DNA of 32,434 bases. Origin: Ilumatobacter sp. GTDB lineage: Bacteria > Actinomycetota > Acidimicrobiia > Acidimicrobiales > Ilumatobacteraceae. Position 1 is the first letter of the stretch. The number at the start of each line of letters is the position of its first letter. The translations under genes and the position numbers were made by a program. Positions 1 through 7,616 of the stretch are shown here, in pieces. Location: NCBI RefSeq assembly GCF_030065885.1, contig NZ_JASJCS010000055.1, positions 1 through 32,434 on the forward strand, read 5' to 3'. Under the pieces are notes generated by a model that was given only the letters and a program-made list of their open reading frames with translations, ran no database searches and was not told the origin of the DNA.

Positions 1-105
1 CACAAAGCACAAGCTGCGATGATCCGCCGCTACATCCGCTGGCGCAACACCAACGCCCGCAACCGACAACTCACCGAACTCATCAACCGCGCAAACGTTG
101 CTTGA
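1..105 (+). CDS. C-terminal end of a transposase (cut by window edge)
   Basis: Frame 1 is open from the first base and stops at a TGA at 103-105, giving 34 residues. The segment contains MIRRYIRWRNTNARN and ends LINRANVA. A basic Y-x-R-W-R-N stretch followed by a short tail resembles the C-terminus of actinobacterial transposases of the IS630/Tc1-mariner type; the family call is from memory and tentative. The catalytic part lies outside the window. If this is an insertion sequence, its right inverted repeat should lie in 106-157, but that cannot be confirmed without the left end. No other mobile-element gene is visible downstream, so the element ends here. Confidence 0.5.
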   Translation, partial: HKAQAAMIRRYIRWRNTNARNRQLTELINRANVA

Positions 106-157
106 CGCGCCACTAGGTCACAACACACCGGAGCGCCGGTCGCAGCAGACCCACCTA

Positions 158-508
158 TCAGGGCGGCTCCGTCGTCGACGTCTCCGGGATCGTCGGCAAC
201 GTCAGATCGATGCGGATGTTCGGGATCCGCAGCTCCTGGCCGGGCTGGATCGTCTCGCCGGTGAGGCGGTTCAGCTCGACGATCATCGCCACCGTGACCT
301 GGTAGCTCCGTGCGATCTCGCTGAGGTTGTCGCCCTGCTGCACGATGTAGATGCGGTCACGCGGATCGACGGTGGTCGTCGTGACCGCCAGCGTCGTCGT
401 CGTGCGAATCGGCGGGAGCGTCTCGGCCGAGCCGCCTCCCGACGTGCCACACGCCACCATCACGACGGCCCAGGTGGCCAGCACGGGGAGGAGAACGAGT
501 CGACGCAT
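158..508 (-). CDS. LysM-domain lipoprotein
   Basis: A 116-residue secreted protein. The ATG at 508 is chosen because it places a lipoprotein signal at the N-terminus: MRRLV, a hydrophobic run, then the lipobox MVAC with the lipidated cysteine at residue 20. A longer open frame upstream only adds arginine-rich, non-conserved sequence and would run into the divergent gene at 577. A Thr-rich linker follows, then one LysM domain (about residues 53-97) starting IYIVQQGDNLSEIARSY and ending QPGQELRIP, and a Pro/Thr-rich tail. LysM binds N-acetylglucosamine-containing glycans such as peptidoglycan, so a cell-surface anchor is likely. No catalytic domain is present. It is divergently oriented to the hydrolase at 577, with 68 bp between start codons. 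Confidence 0.85.
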   Translation of the reverse strand: MRRLVLLPVLATWAVVMVACGTSGGGSAETLPPIRTTTTLAVTTTTVDPRDRIYIVQQGDNLSEIARSYQVTVAMIVELNRLTGETIQPGQELRIPNIRIDLTLPTIPETSTTEPP

Positions 509-576
509 GAGCACGGGGCACCAACCGGTGAACCCAGGTGCAGGATCGTAGGCCGCGCTGCCTAGCCTCCACCAGG

Positions 577-1494
577 ATGCCCGACCTCCCCACCTACCCC
601 GGCGCCGAAGCCCCCGATCGCGAGTACCACATCGACGCCGGCGGACTCGCGATCGCCGTGCACGAGTGGGGTGAGGCGACGGCTCCACCGCTGCTGCTCG
701 CCCATGGCGGCTTCGACTTCGCCCGCACGTACGACGTCTTCGCGCCGAAGTTGGCGGCGGCCGGCTGGCGCGTCGTGAGCTGGGATCATCGCGGCCACGG
801 CGACAGCCAGCACGCCCACCTGTACTCGTGGGACGCCGACCTCCGCGATGCGACCGCCGTGTTCGATCACGTCGCCGGCCGTGATGCCGTGGCGGTCGTC
901 GGTCACTCGAAGGGCGGGGCGATGATGGTGCAGCTCGCCGACGCGCAGCCGTTCCGCTTCAAGAGCCTCGTCAACATCGACGGCATCCCCGCCAAGCGAC
1001 CGATCCCCGACGTGGCCGAGCACGAGCGCACCAAGATGCTGATCGGCGAGCTGACCGGCTGGCTCGACCACCGACGACGAACGGCCGGGGCACAGCGCAA
1101 GCCCGGTTCGATCGACGACGTCGCTCGCCGGCGCGGCCGCATGAACCCGCGCCTGCCCATCGAGTGGCTGCGCTACCTCGTCACGGTCGGCGCACAGGAG
1201 ACCGACGAGGGGTGGCGGTGGAAGCTCGACCCGTCGATGCGCTTCGGTGGCTTCGGACCGTGGCGGCCCGAGTGGTCGCTGATGCGGCTCGCCGGCCTCG
1301 ACGCACCGTTCTACGGCATGCTCGTCGGCGTGCAGGAGGAGATGGGCTGGGGTACCCGTCCGGGCGAGGTCGAACCGTTCATGCCCCGCAGTGGACGCCT
1401 CGAGCTCCTCGAGGACATGGGCCACTTCGCCCACATCGAGCAGCCCGACGAGATCGCAGGACGAGTGCTCGAGTTCCTCGGGGCGCCGGCGTGA
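577..1494 (+). CDS. alpha/beta hydrolase
   Basis: A 305-residue alpha/beta-hydrolase-fold protein. The ATG at 577 (MPDLPTYPG) is preferred over one at 538, since the extra 13 residues are not hydrolase-like. The oxyanion loop is LLLAHGGFDFA, followed by SWDHRGHGDS, the nucleophile elbow VVGHSKGG with Ser in GHSKG, and a late DMGHFAHIEQP carrying the catalytic His. These fit the active-site layout of esterases, epoxide hydrolases and haloalkane dehalogenases; substrate cannot be read from sequence. It is the first of three plus-strand genes. Its TGA overlaps the GTG of a second hydrolase-fold gene by four bases, and crtZ follows closely, so a link to carotenoid metabolism (for instance an ester) is possible but only inferred from position. 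Confidence 0.85.
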   Translation: MPDLPTYPGAEAPDREYHIDAGGLAIAVHEWGEATAPPLLLAHGGFDFARTYDVFAPKLAAAGWRVVSWDHRGHGDSQHAHLYSWDADLRDATAVFDHVAGRDAVAVVGHSKGGAMMVQLADAQPFRFKSLVNIDGIPAKRPIPDVAEHERTKMLIGELTGWLDHRRRTAGAQRKPGSIDDVARRRGRMNPRLPIEWLRYLVTVGAQETDEGWRWKLDPSMRFGGFGPWRPEWSLMRLAGLDAPFYGMLVGVQEEMGWGTRPGEVEPFMPRSGRLELLEDMGHFAHIEQPDEIAGRVLEFLGAPA

Positions 1495-2159
1495 TCATCG
1501 CCCACAACAAGATCGAGCTGGCGCTCCACGAGCTGCGCAGCGGCGCCGGTACGCCGCTGCTCCTGCTGCACGGGCTCGGTGAGCGGACGCCGACCAGCTC
1601 GCCCGAGGTCGCCGAGGTGTGGCCCGGCCCGGTGTTCGGGCTCGACTTCACGGGTCACGGGGCGTCGACCCTCCCGGTCGGCGGTGGCTACACCGCCGAG
1701 ATCCTCCTGGCCGACGCCGATGCAGCGCTCCACGAGCTGGGGACGGCGACCGTGGTCGGGCGCGGCGTCGGGGCCTACATCGCGCTGCTGCTGGCCGGGG
1801 CCCGCGCCGACCGGGTGCACGGCACGGTGCTCACCGACGGTCCGGGACTGTCGGGCGGTCCGAGCGTGCCGGTGTCGCAACCGGTGTTCTCCTTGCAGCC
1901 CGTCGGGTCGACGCCCGACCCGTATGCGCTGGTCGAGCTCGGACGCGACCTCCGCCCACCCGACTATGCCACCACGTTCGCTCGCCTGGCCGTCGAGGGC
2001 TCACCGCTCGAAGCACCGATCACGGTGGCAGCCCGGTTCCGGCCGGCGTGGATCGCCGCGGTCGCCGACGAGTTCGGTGTCGAGCAGGCAGCGAACATCG
2101 CGGAAGGCCTTGCGCGCTACTCCCCCGATCGCACAGACTCGGTGTTCGAGCAGAGCTGA
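1491..2159 (+). CDS. alpha/beta-hydrolase-fold protein lacking the nucleophile serine
   Basis: A 222-residue protein. It starts at a GTG (1491) that overlaps the TGA of the preceding hydrolase (GTGA), suggesting translational coupling. The N-terminal half is clearly hydrolase-like: PLLLLHGLGE (oxyanion loop), then GLDFTGHGAS, and a helix-strand unit before the elbow. At the nucleophile elbow the sequence reads VVGRGVGAY, so the expected Ser of G-x-S-x-G is Gly. No GH motif for the catalytic His is seen near the C-terminus. It is also shorter than its neighbour and the usual 260-300 residues. It is therefore probably a non-catalytic paralogue of the upstream gene, perhaps a partner or carrier protein, or a degenerate copy. 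Reading frame and codon use look intact. Confidence 0.75.
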   Translation: MIIAHNKIELALHELRSGAGTPLLLLHGLGERTPTSSPEVAEVWPGPVFGLDFTGHGASTLPVGGGYTAEILLADADAALHELGTATVVGRGVGAYIALLLAGARADRVHGTVLTDGPGLSGGPSVPVSQPVFSLQPVGSTPDPYALVELGRDLRPPDYATTFARLAVEGSPLEAPITVAARFRPAWIAAVADEFGVEQAANIAEGLARYSPDRTDSVFEQS

Positions 2160-2166
2160 GAGCATC

Positions 2167-2622
2167 GTGCCCCCGATCGTCATCGCCCTCGTCGCCTTCG
2201 TCGCGATGGAACCGCTCACGGCGGCCACCCACCGTTGGGTGATGCACGGTGTCGGCATCGCCCTCCACCGCAGCCACCATCGTCGTCTCGCCGCCCGGTT
2301 CGAGGCCAACGATGCGTTCCCGGTCGTGTTCGCAGCGCTGGTCTGCGGGCTCTTCGCTCTCGGCCTCAACCTCGACGGCTGGTCGCCGGTCGTGCCGGTC
2401 GCCGTCGGCATCACGCTCTACGGCGCGGCGTATGCGGTCGTCCACGACGTGTACATCCACGGCCGCCTCAGGTGGTTCGGCGACTGGCGTCCTGCGCTGC
2501 TCGAGCGGCTGGCCGCCGCGCACCGGCTGCACCACCGGTTCAACGCGGCGCCCTACGGGATGCTGCTACCCGTCGTGCCGCGCCACGTCCGCGAGCGGGT
2601 CGCGTCCGCCCCAGGAACCTGA
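2167..2622 (+). CDS. crtZ: beta-carotene hydroxylase, CrtZ-type
   Basis: A 151-residue membrane di-iron hydroxylase of the fatty-acid-hydroxylase superfamily. All four histidine boxes are visible: HRWVMH (H-x4-H), HRSHH (H-x2-HH), HDVYIH (H-x4-H) and HRLHH (H-x2-HH). They lie between three or four hydrophobic segments such as IVIALVAFVAMEPL and VVPVAVGITLYGAAYAVV. CrtZ enzymes add a hydroxyl at C3 of beta-ionone rings. The GTG at 2167, seven bases after the upstream stop, is chosen because the first transmembrane segment begins there; an ATG at 2205 would cut it. Its end overlaps the convergent crtA-related gene by 57 bp. A substrate ring requires a lycopene cyclase, which is not found in this window. 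Confidence 0.85.
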   Translation: MPPIVIALVAFVAMEPLTAATHRWVMHGVGIALHRSHHRRLAARFEANDAFPVVFAALVCGLFALGLNLDGWSPVVPVAVGITLYGAAYAVVHDVYIHGRLRWFGDWRPALLERLAAAHRLHHRFNAAPYGMLLPVVPRHVRERVASAPGT

Positions 2623-3270
2623 CGCGGCGTACGGTTCGAAGCGGGCGAAGAGCTCCTCGCCGTACCACCGTTCGGCGCGCGTGCGTGCGACGACGTCTCG
2701 ATGGTGGGGCATCGAGGACGCGAACGACCGGGCGTCGTCCAGCGTCCGCCACAGGCTGAACGTTCCGAGGCGGCCGACCGGAGCCTCGCCGATGCCGACG
2801 ACGGCGAGCAGCCCCGCCGCTGATCGAACCTCGTCGCTGACGGGTCGGCCCGCCGCCGAGAACCGTCGCCACGATCGAAGCCGGACGTCGGCGCGGGTGA
2901 TGATCGCGATCGGGCCGGCGCCGGAGCCGCGTTCGAGCTGATCGAGCACCGCGACACCTCGCCAGCGACCGTGCCCGCCGACACCCCGGAGCCGGACGTG
3001 CCACGCCTCCTCGGCGCTGCCCCAGCGCTGCGGGACCGGATGCGAGGCGAGGAAGGCTTCGAGCGCCGACTCGTCGTCCCAGACCGCGAACAAGGCGGAA
3101 CGGCGGAGGTCGGCCGAGGGCGCCGTGTCGTCATCGCGACCGGTGCCGAGCAGGCGCCAGAAGGCGAGCCCGTCGACCGAGCGGAGCCGCACGCGGTCGC
3201 TGCCGAGGTGTGCCAACGTGCGCACGGCCGATCGCCCGCGTACGAGGTGGAACGATGCGATCCGGCTCAT
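2566..3270 (-). CDS. CrtA-related carotenoid oxygenase (spheroidene monooxygenase family)
   Basis: A 234-residue protein matching the spheroidene monooxygenase (CrtA) family along its whole length: an N-terminal strand SFHLVRG, then AFWRLLGTG, FAVWDDESALEAF, a central GPIAIITRADVR, and a C-terminal IGEAPVGRLGTFSLWR followed by ERWYGEELFARFEP. CrtA enzymes are haem-dependent and oxidise C2 of acyclic or psi-end carotenoids. A CrtA-related enzyme from a myxol-producing marine Flavobacterium strain (P99-3) is known from the literature as a carotenoid 2-hydroxylase. Given the cruF, crtD and cruG-like genes nearby, 2'-hydroxylation rather than keto formation is the better guess here. It is convergent with crtZ (57 bp overlap) and divergent from the plsY-like gene, with fewer than 25 bp between start codons. 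Confidence 0.75.
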   Translation of the reverse strand: MSRIASFHLVRGRSAVRTLAHLGSDRVRLRSVDGLAFWRLLGTGRDDDTAPSADLRRSALFAVWDDESALEAFLASHPVPQRWGSAEEAWHVRLRGVGGHGRWRGVAVLDQLERGSGAGPIAIITRADVRLRSWRRFSAAGRPVSDEVRSAAGLLAVVGIGEAPVGRLGTFSLWRTLDDARSFASSMPHHRDVVARTRAERWYGEELFARFEPYAASGSWGGRDPLADVARHDG

Positions 3271-3278
3271 CGTCGGCC

Positions 3279-3881
3279 ATGCTGGCAGCCGTGCCGACGG
3301 TCGTCACGATCCTCCTCGTCAGCGCCGTCGGCTACCTCGTCGGGTCGGTCCCGATCGCGAACCTCGTGGCGGCGCGGCGCCGGGCCGGGGACCTGCGCAC
3401 GGTGGGCGACCGGAACCCGGGCTACTGGAACGCGAAGGAGCAGCTCGGTGCGAGGTCGGCGTTGCCGGTGTTCGTCGGCGACGTGGCCAAGGGGGCGGTC
3501 GCCGCTGGTCTCGGCGCCGTCGTGGCGGCCGAGGGCGACTGGTGGCTCGCGTACGTCGGCGGGGGCGCTGCGATGGTGGGCCATGCGTGGCCGGTCTTCG
3601 CCGGTTTCCGAGGTGGCCGGAGTGTCCTCACGTTCGTCGGGACGGCGCTCGTCGTCGGCCCGGTGGCAGCGGTGATCGGTGTCGCTGCGCTGCTGGCGGT
3701 GTGGATGACCACCCGGAGCTTCGCCTGGGCGGCCCGTGTCGGGATCGTCGTCTACCCGATCGCCCAGCTCGTGGTCGACGGCCCGGTGCGGACGGCCACG
3801 ACCGGCGCGCTGATGACGTTCATCGGTGTGCGCTTCGCGCAAGCTGCACTCGCCTCACCCGCCGAGGCGACGCCCGGCTGA
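3279..3881 (+). CDS. divergent PlsY-family glycerol-3-phosphate acyltransferase
   Basis: A membrane protein of about 200 residues with five or so hydrophobic segments. It follows the PlsY plan: GYLVGSVPIANLVAARR at the start, a modified first loop GDRNPGYWNAKEQLG, VGDVAKGAVA (the D-x2-KG motif), and GHAWPVFAGFRGGRSV, corresponding to the GH-x-P-x2-x3-FKGGKG-type motif. PlsY moves an acyl group from acyl-phosphate to glycerol-3-phosphate, the first step of phospholipid synthesis. Here the usual Gly-Ser-Gly-Asn loop and the GGKG lysine are changed (GGRS), so activity or acceptor may differ. Start is uncertain: ATG 3279, GTG 3291 and ATG 3255 are all in frame; 3279 is used because 3255 would overlap the divergent gene's start at 3270. 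Confidence 0.75.
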   Translation: MLAAVPTVVTILLVSAVGYLVGSVPIANLVAARRRAGDLRTVGDRNPGYWNAKEQLGARSALPVFVGDVAKGAVAAGLGAVVAAEGDWWLAYVGGGAAMVGHAWPVFAGFRGGRSVLTFVGTALVVGPVAAVIGVAALLAVWMTTRSFAWAARVGIVVYPIAQLVVDGPVRTATTGALMTFIGVRFAQAALASPAEATPG

Positions 3882-3884
3882 CTC

Positions 3885-3928
3885 TGCGGCAGACGACACG
3901 ACATCCTCGGGTCGCCCTTGCTGCCACA
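3885..3928. repeat. Palindromic short repeat, copy 1 of 3
   Basis: A 44-base unit starting TGCGGCAG and ending CTGCCACA, which pair with one mismatch. Inside it carries the shared core GACGACACGACATCC. It begins a few bases after the plsY-like stop. The three copies sit between convergent genes (stops at 3881 and 4099), where they may also act as a bidirectional transcription stop. Confidence 0.6.
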
Positions 3929-3946
3929 GCATCACCCACCCCACTG

Positions 3947-3989
3947 TGCGGCGGACGACACGACATCCGACGACATGACGACTGCCGCG
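3947..3989. repeat. Palindromic short repeat, copy 2 of 3
   Basis: A 43-base unit starting TGCGGC and ending GCCGCG. Its left half GCGGCGGACGACACGACA is identical to copy 3. The sequence just before it (AGCATCACC, then CCACT) is also shared with copy 3, so the true repeat unit of copies 2 and 3 extends about 20 bases further left. Confidence 0.6.
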
Positions 3990-4035
3990 GAATCCAGCGA
4001 AGCGCACCAACGAGCATCACCTGCCGAAACCACTC

Positions 4036-4078
4036 TGCGGCGGACGACACGACAACCGTTGTCCTCGTGACTGCCGCA
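4036..4078. repeat. Palindromic short repeat, copy 3 of 3, with strong hairpin
   Basis: A 43-base unit with outer arms TGCGGC and GCCGCA and an inner stem in which GACAA pairs with TTGTC around a CCG loop, with CAC and GTG pairing outside. This is the best-folding of the three copies. It lies 21 bases beyond the stop of the minus-strand glycosyltransferase and could terminate that transcript. No T-tract follows on either strand. Confidence 0.6.
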
Positions 4079-4098
4079 AGGTCGAGGCCGTCCCACAC

Positions 4099-5190
4099 TC
4101 AACGGAGCACGTAGGTGCGGCCGCGCCAGGTCTGCCGGCCCCGCAGCGCACCGCGCAGCAGCGCTGCGACGGCGACCGGGTCGGCCAGCGGAGAGAGCCA
4201 GTAGACCGCACGCGCCCCGGCATAGGCCCTCCGCGTGCCGGCCAGCGTCCCGGCCCGCGCTGCCAGCAGCACCAGGTCGATCGCGTCGGCACGCCCGCCG
4301 ATCGCGCGCAGCAACGGCAACGGCAGCGCCAGTGCGAGGACGCCCGCCTCGGTCACCTGCCGCCACCGCGGTTCGACACCGGGCAGTGCGATCGAGCGTC
4401 CCCATCCCGACCAGGTCTCGGCCAACGACTCGAACATGCGGACCGTCAACAGATCGGCAGCGTCGAGGAAGTCGACCCGCCAACCCTGCCCGGCGAGGAG
4501 CCGGGCGAGCGCCACGTCCTCCACCACCTCGCCGGCAACCGGCTCGAAGCCACCGATCGCCAGCAGGCCGGTACGGCGAAACGCCATGCACTGCCCGTTG
4601 GCCATCATGCGGTCCGGGCGTGGCGGCACCGCCCGGCCCGGCGGGCCGAACCGGTAGACGAGCGTGGTCAGCATCGCCGGATGCAGCCACTGGGATCCCG
4701 ACGTCGGGCACTCGAAGCGCCCGGCGACCGTCAGCAGCTCGGTACCATCGGCGACCGCTCGCGCGACCACCGAGACGGGCAACGCCGGATCGGGACGGGT
4801 GTCGGCGTCGAGCGTGACGATCCACTCGCCGCGTGCCGCCTCGAGGCCCTGCTGCATCGCCCACGTCTTGCCGACCCAGCCTGGCGGAACGGGCCGTCCC
4901 GACACGACGTGGGCGCCGGCCCGTGCGGCGACCGACGCCGTCTCGTCGGTCGACTCGTCGTCGACCACCACCACCTCCGCCACGCCCGGCGCACCCACGA
5001 CTCGCTCGAGCAACGGCCCGATCCGCGCCGCCTCGTCGCGCGCCGGCACGACCACCGAGATCGAGGGCGGCGACGTGTCCCGTCCGAGCCGGCAGGTCAC
5101 GGGCCGGCGCGTCCGCGCGGCTCCCGCCAGCCGCGCGAGCGCCGTCGCTCCGGCGACGGCCCGGACCATCGTCAGTGGGCCGGGCTTCAT
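4099..5190 (-). CDS. family 2 glycosyltransferase, probable carotenoid glycosyltransferase (CruG-like)
   Basis: A 363-residue GT-A fold glycosyltransferase. Visible family-2 motifs are SVVVPARDEAARI (residues 45-57), VVVDDESTDET (74-84), the metal-binding D-A-D at 128-130 in IVTLDADTRPDP, GQCMAFRR, and an EDVALARLL acceptor-side motif, followed by hydrophobic C-terminal helices. GWVGKTWAMQQG is shared with CruG and hopanoid-type GT2 enzymes. CruG-type enzymes attach a sugar to the 2'-hydroxyl of myxol-type carotenoids in cyanobacteria. The ATG overlaps the stop of the crtD-like gene by four bases, and cruF lies directly upstream, which supports a carotenoid acceptor. The sugar donor is unknown. 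An alternative is another lipid glycosyltransferase such as HpnB-type. Confidence 0.75.
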   Translation of the reverse strand: MKPGPLTMVRAVAGATALARLAGAARTRRPVTCRLGRDTSPPSISVVVPARDEAARIGPLLERVVGAPGVAEVVVVDDESTDETASVAARAGAHVVSGRPVPPGWVGKTWAMQQGLEAARGEWIVTLDADTRPDPALPVSVVARAVADGTELLTVAGRFECPTSGSQWLHPAMLTTLVYRFGPPGRAVPPRPDRMMANGQCMAFRRTGLLAIGGFEPVAGEVVEDVALARLLAGQGWRVDFLDAADLLTVRMFESLAETWSGWGRSIALPGVEPRWRQVTEAGVLALALPLPLLRAIGGRADAIDLVLLAARAGTLAGTRRAYAGARAVYWLSPLADPVAVAALLRGALRGRQTWRGRTYVLR

Positions 5191-6632
5191 CCCTCGCGTT
5201 CGGCGATCAGGTCGGCGACGATGCGGGCGCTGATCGTGACCATCGGCAAGCCGCCGCCGGGATGGCTCGAGCCGCCGGCGAGGTACAGGCCGTCGATCGG
5301 CCCGACGTTGTTCGGGCGGGCGAACGCCGCCCGCTTCCCGTTCGAGGAGGTGCCGTAGATCGCGCCACCGATCGCTCGGTAGCGAGCCTCGAAGTCGGCC
5401 GGCACGAGCGTCCGGGTGAAATCGATCCGGTCACGCAGATCGACGCCGCGTTCGGCCAGCCGGTTGAGGACGCCGGCGGTCATGATCTTCTTGTCGATGC
5501 CGATCTCCGGCGGCGTGTTCACGAGGAGGTACCAGTTCTCGTGATCGGGCGGTGCCTGGCTCGGATCGGTCACCGACGACACGCAGGCGTAGATCGTGTA
5601 GTCGAGCGGCAGGTTCCCCGATTCGAGGTACCGGAACTCCTGTTGGTCGTGGAGCGAGAAGAACACGTTGTGGTGGGCGATCCCCTCGGTGCGGCCGCGC
5701 ACGGCAGCGCAGACGACGAACCCGCTGGTCGACTTGCCGACCTGGTCGAGCTGCTTGGCCTCCTTCTCGCTCGGCAGGAGGTCGGTGTAGAGATGTGCCG
5801 CGTCGACGTTGGCGACCACGACGTCGGCCCCCTCCGCGCCTCCGTCGGCGAGGGCGACGCCGGCGACCCGGCCGCCGTCGGTGACGATGCTGCCGACGTC
5901 GACGCCGGTGCGGATCTCGACGCCCATGCCGTCGGCGACGCGTTCGATCGCGTCACGGAGTCGCCCGAGCCCGCTCATGACGTACCAGCAACCGAACGCC
6001 TCCTCGACGTAGGGGATGCACGCCAGCGTCGCCGGCGCCTTGAACGGCGATGACCCGGAGTAGGTCGCATAGCGACCGACGAGTTGCTGGAGGCGCGGGT
6101 CCTCGAAGTGGGACTTCGCCGACTTGGCGAGCGTGCGGTTGCCATCGATGCGGGCGAGATCGAGCGGCGATCGCATCCGCGACAACAGCGAGAATGCCGA
6201 GCCCATCGGTCCTGCGAGGAACGTGCGCTCGCTGATCTCCCAGATCCGCTCGGCTCGCTCGGCGAACCTCGCCCACTCGTCGCCCGAACCCGGACTGAAC
6301 GCGTCGAGCGCAGCACGGCGGGCCGCCCGGTCGTCGGGGATCTCGAGCGTCGAGCCGTTCGGCCAGCGATAGCTGAACTGGGGGTCGAGGCGGACGAGCT
6401 CGACCTCGTCGGCGAGCGTCGTTCCCGCCAGCTGGAAGAGCTCGTCGAACACGTGCGGCAGGGTCAGCAACGAGGGGCCGAGATCGAACGTGAAGCCGCC
6501 CTCCTCGAGGGTCGCGAACTTGCCGCCGACCATCGGATTGCGTTCCAGCACGACCACGTGGTGTCCGGCTGCGGCGAGGCGGATCGAGGTCGCCAGGCCG
6601 CCGATGCCGGCGCCGATGATGACGATCTTCAC
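5187..6632 (-). CDS. phytoene-desaturase-family carotenoid 3,4-desaturase (CrtD-like)
   Basis: A 481-residue FAD-dependent amine-oxidase-type carotenoid desaturase. The dinucleotide-binding motif KIVIIGAGIGGLATSIRLA with downstream VVVLERN is at the extreme N-terminus, so the GTG at 6632 is the start; it overlaps the cruF stop (GTGA). The C-terminal signature LYLAGGSSHPGGGLPMV is typical of CrtI and CrtD enzymes. A second, separate CrtI is encoded at 9489-10979, so this paralogue more likely does a later step: 3',4'-desaturation of a 1'-hydroxylated end group, as CrtD does after CruF or CrtC hydration. Position between cruF and a glycosyltransferase supports this. CrtI-like or CrtO-like roles cannot be excluded by motif alone. 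Confidence 0.8.
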   Translation of the reverse strand: MKIVIIGAGIGGLATSIRLAAAGHHVVVLERNPMVGGKFATLEEGGFTFDLGPSLLTLPHVFDELFQLAGTTLADEVELVRLDPQFSYRWPNGSTLEIPDDRAARRAALDAFSPGSGDEWARFAERAERIWEISERTFLAGPMGSAFSLLSRMRSPLDLARIDGNRTLAKSAKSHFEDPRLQQLVGRYATYSGSSPFKAPATLACIPYVEEAFGCWYVMSGLGRLRDAIERVADGMGVEIRTGVDVGSIVTDGGRVAGVALADGGAEGADVVVANVDAAHLYTDLLPSEKEAKQLDQVGKSTSGFVVCAAVRGRTEGIAHHNVFFSLHDQQEFRYLESGNLPLDYTIYACVSSVTDPSQAPPDHENWYLLVNTPPEIGIDKKIMTAGVLNRLAERGVDLRDRIDFTRTLVPADFEARYRAIGGAIYGTSSNGKRAAFARPNNVGPIDGLYLAGGSSHPGGGLPMVTISARIVADLIAEREG

Positions 6633-7378
6633 ATCCGTCGTCCTAGCAGCCGGATCGCCGCGACGGCCGCCACCGGCACCATCGCCGCCCCACCCGCCAC
6701 GGCGACCACCCGGTCGCGGAAGTATGCGGCGAACCCGACGGTCTCCATCGCCGCCATGAAGCCGTACTCGGCGACGAGGTCGGCGGCCGGCTCCTCGGCC
6801 GGCAGCAGCACCTCGAGCAGCGTCATCACGCCGAGGCTCGACGCGAACCAGCCCACGAAGTTCGAGAGCGGGATGCCGCGGTAGACGCCCCGCCGCGTCC
6901 ACCGCCAGTACCCCTCGCCCACCATCTGCGGATCGAGGAAGAGATCCCATGCGGTGAGCGCCGCAGCGCCGCCGGCGACGCGGGTCAGCGGGTTCGACCG
7001 GTCGCCGAGCGCAGCGTGAGCCGTCTCGCGGGCCGGCACGGCCATTGCGAACCAGGCGAGCGGCACGATCGCCGGCACGCCGGCGACCTGGGGACGGAGC
7101 GCGTCCGTGTACCGGTACGCACCGAAGGGTCGGCCGGTGCGAGTGCCGACGTGTTCGACCCACGTCGTGCCGACCGCCGTCGACGTCGCGGCGAGCAGCG
7201 AACGCACCGATCCCCACCGCGAAACCGTCGCTGACGTGGTGGTGGCGAACAGGCCGCCGACGACGACCGAGGAGAGCAGGCGTCGTGCCACGCCACCCTG
7301 CGCGTTGAGGGGCGTGGCCACCATGCCCGCTGCGGTCACGGCGGACGCCAGCAGCTGCACCGTTCGAGGGCCGACCAT
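6629..7378 (-). CDS. cruF: carotenoid 1',2'-hydratase, CruF-type
   Basis: A roughly 249-residue integral membrane protein of the COG2324 carotenoid family. Signature segments are GRPFGAYRYTDALRPQ followed by VAGVPAIVPLAWFAM, and TAWDLFLDPQMVGEGYWRW followed by GVYRGIPLSNFVGWF, all characteristic of CruF. The enzyme adds water across the 1',2' double bond of the psi end of lycopene or gamma-carotene, giving a 1'-hydroxyl group. About six hydrophobic segments are visible. ATG 7378 is used; GTG 7384 and a start at 7417 are in-frame alternatives. It is the first gene of a three-gene coupled unit (cruF, crtD-like, glycosyltransferase). The 238 bases upstream, between it and the GNAT gene's stop, show no further gene and presumably hold its promoter. 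Confidence 0.8.
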   Translation of the reverse strand: MVGPRTVQLLASAVTAAGMVATPLNAQGGVARRLLSSVVVGGLFATTTSATVSRWGSVRSLLAATSTAVGTTWVEHVGTRTGRPFGAYRYTDALRPQVAGVPAIVPLAWFAMAVPARETAHAALGDRSNPLTRVAGGAAALTAWDLFLDPQMVGEGYWRWTRRGVYRGIPLSNFVGWFASSLGVMTLLEVLLPAEEPAADLVAEYGFMAAMETVGFAAYFRDRVVAVAGGAAMVPVAAVAAIRLLGRRM

Positions 7379-7616
7379 GTCGCTCACCCTGTCATGTCCG
7401 AACGGCGCCCGGCACATCTGTCCTCGGGATCAGCCGGTGGCGAGCAGCGGCGACGAGTGTCGGGATGGAGTTCCGAGACGTGCCTGGGGCTTCAGCGGCT
7501 AGGAACGCCTTGCGCGGCGAACGGCTTCCCCGTCGCCTTGCTTCGCGGGCGACTCCGTGCACCGCCACGATCGGGTCGCCCCGTCCCTCGGCTGGGCTCC
7601 CTGGCACATCCGCAAC

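Noticed and set aside
3882..4078. Possible CRISPR array
   Set aside because: Only three copies, unequal spacing (18 and 46 bases), palindromic whole units and no cas genes.
7379..7616. Possible small gene between the GNAT and cruF genes
   Set aside because: Short open frames occur on both strands but none has a domain pattern or plausible start context.
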